A stretch of 13,053 nt of DNA, taken from assembly GCA_043823315.1 (NCBI GenBank), contig JBDRAU010000080.1, positions 1 to 13,053 of the forward strand, given 5' to 3'. The DNA is from JBDRAU01 sp043823315. GTDB taxonomy: Bacteria > Patescibacteriota > UBA1384 > DTJR01. How positions within the stretch are numbered: position 1 is the first letter of the stretch; each line of letters begins with the position of its first letter. The notes below the pieces were generated by a model. It ran no database searches and was not told the origin of the DNA. It worked only from the letters and a program-made list of their open reading frames with translations. The translations under genes were made by a program, and so were the position numbers. Positions 12,909 through 13,053 of the stretch are shown here, piece by piece.

Positions 12909-13053
12909 CAAAATGTATGGGTTGCATACATATGAGACTCTGGGAGAACTTTTAGTAGATAATCAATGGGCGTTTGGTTGTGAAGCGCTTTATGTACTCT
13001 TTGAGTATTGTACCATATGAGATACTCAATCAACTTTTGGTTGAACTCATCTA
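12905..13053 (-). CDS. partial transposase, C-terminal end of an integrase-core (rve) protein
   Basis: A frame open from the window edge (first full codon 13051-13049) encodes 48 residues ending at TGA 12907-12905. It contains FNQKLIEYLIWYN, TQRVHKALHNQTPIDYL and PESHMYATHTF. This is the typical end of IS3/IS481-type integrase-core transposases, where 'L(I/V)xYNxxRxHxxLxxxTPxxxL' follows the last acidic catalytic residue. The DDE residues lie outside the window, so activity cannot be judged. The gene's start and its left inverted repeat are not visible. Its stop overlaps the -35 box of the dehydrogenase operon, so the element inserted here or supplied that promoter. The exact IS family is uncertain. 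Confidence 0.75.
   Translation of the reverse strand, partial: DEFNQKLIEYLIWYNTQRVHKALHNQTPIDYLLKVLPESHMYATHTFC

Noticed and set aside
12913..12931. Perfect inverted repeat ATGTATG/CATACAT next to the -35 box, first taken as an operator
   Set aside because: It lies inside the transposase C-terminal coding sequence (HMYATHTF), which explains its presence without a regulator.
12736..13020. 94-aa plus-strand frame
   Set aside because: It is antisense to the T-box leader, the operon promoter and the transposase end, and it has no Shine-Dalgarno or family resemblance.
1..13053. CRISPR array or defence operon
   Set aside because: No evenly spaced short repeats and no cas, restriction or toxin-antitoxin genes were found. 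The direct repeats at 6731-8220 are few, long and unevenly spaced.

Overview
The window reads as a chromosomal piece of a small-genome, AT-rich bacterium, most likely Patescibacteria (Candidate Phyla Radiation) or a similar lineage. This is inferred from a bacterial prolyl-tRNA synthetase in which the usual insertion domain is replaced by a short cysteine-rich stretch, several genes with little or no Shine-Dalgarno sequence, and a Bro-N/DinD-type gene. No 16S rRNA or other decisive marker is present. Two genes, the one at 38-922 and the purL-like gene at 2588-6559, are clearly richer in G+C than their neighbours and have strong Shine-Dalgarno sites, so they look foreign.

Layout, left to right. 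1-1000: a G+C-rich gene of unknown function with a clean terminator. 1002-1844 (-): a PD-(D/E)XK nuclease with paired cysteines. 2096-2536 (+): a YbhB/PEBP protein. 2588-6559 (-): a 1323-residue PurL-like formylglycinamidine ribonucleotide synthase with altered active-site motifs, its own terminator, a promoter, and a leader hairpin that could cover its ribosome binding site. 6730-8220: a cassette of a 47-residue zinc-ribbon gene and a Bro-N/DinD gene, flanked by nested direct repeats. 8251-8526 (-): a broken C-terminal remnant of an archaeal/eukaryotic-type ProRS. 8595-9842 (+): an intact bacterial-type ProRS. 9928-10001: tRNA-Gln(UUG), followed by about 230 bases of strongly structured DNA containing partial copies of the tRNA 3' end. 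10481-12659 (-): a two-gene operon of an aspartate-type aminotransferase and a leucine-dehydrogenase-family enzyme, led by a T-box riboswitch with terminator and a near-consensus promoter. 12905-13053 (-): the C-terminal end of an IS-type integrase/transposase running off the window.

The right-hand operon couples an amino-acid dehydrogenase to a transaminase and is predicted to respond to an uncharged tRNA. The centre records gene turnover: one class of ProRS appears to have replaced another, leaving a fragment, and the adjacent repeat-bounded cassette and tRNA-linked repeats suggest mobile-element activity. I do not see one obvious new multi-gene system. The best candidates for undescribed biology are the repeat-bounded zinc-ribbon/Bro-N cassette, the structured element after tRNA-Gln, and the divergent PurL.
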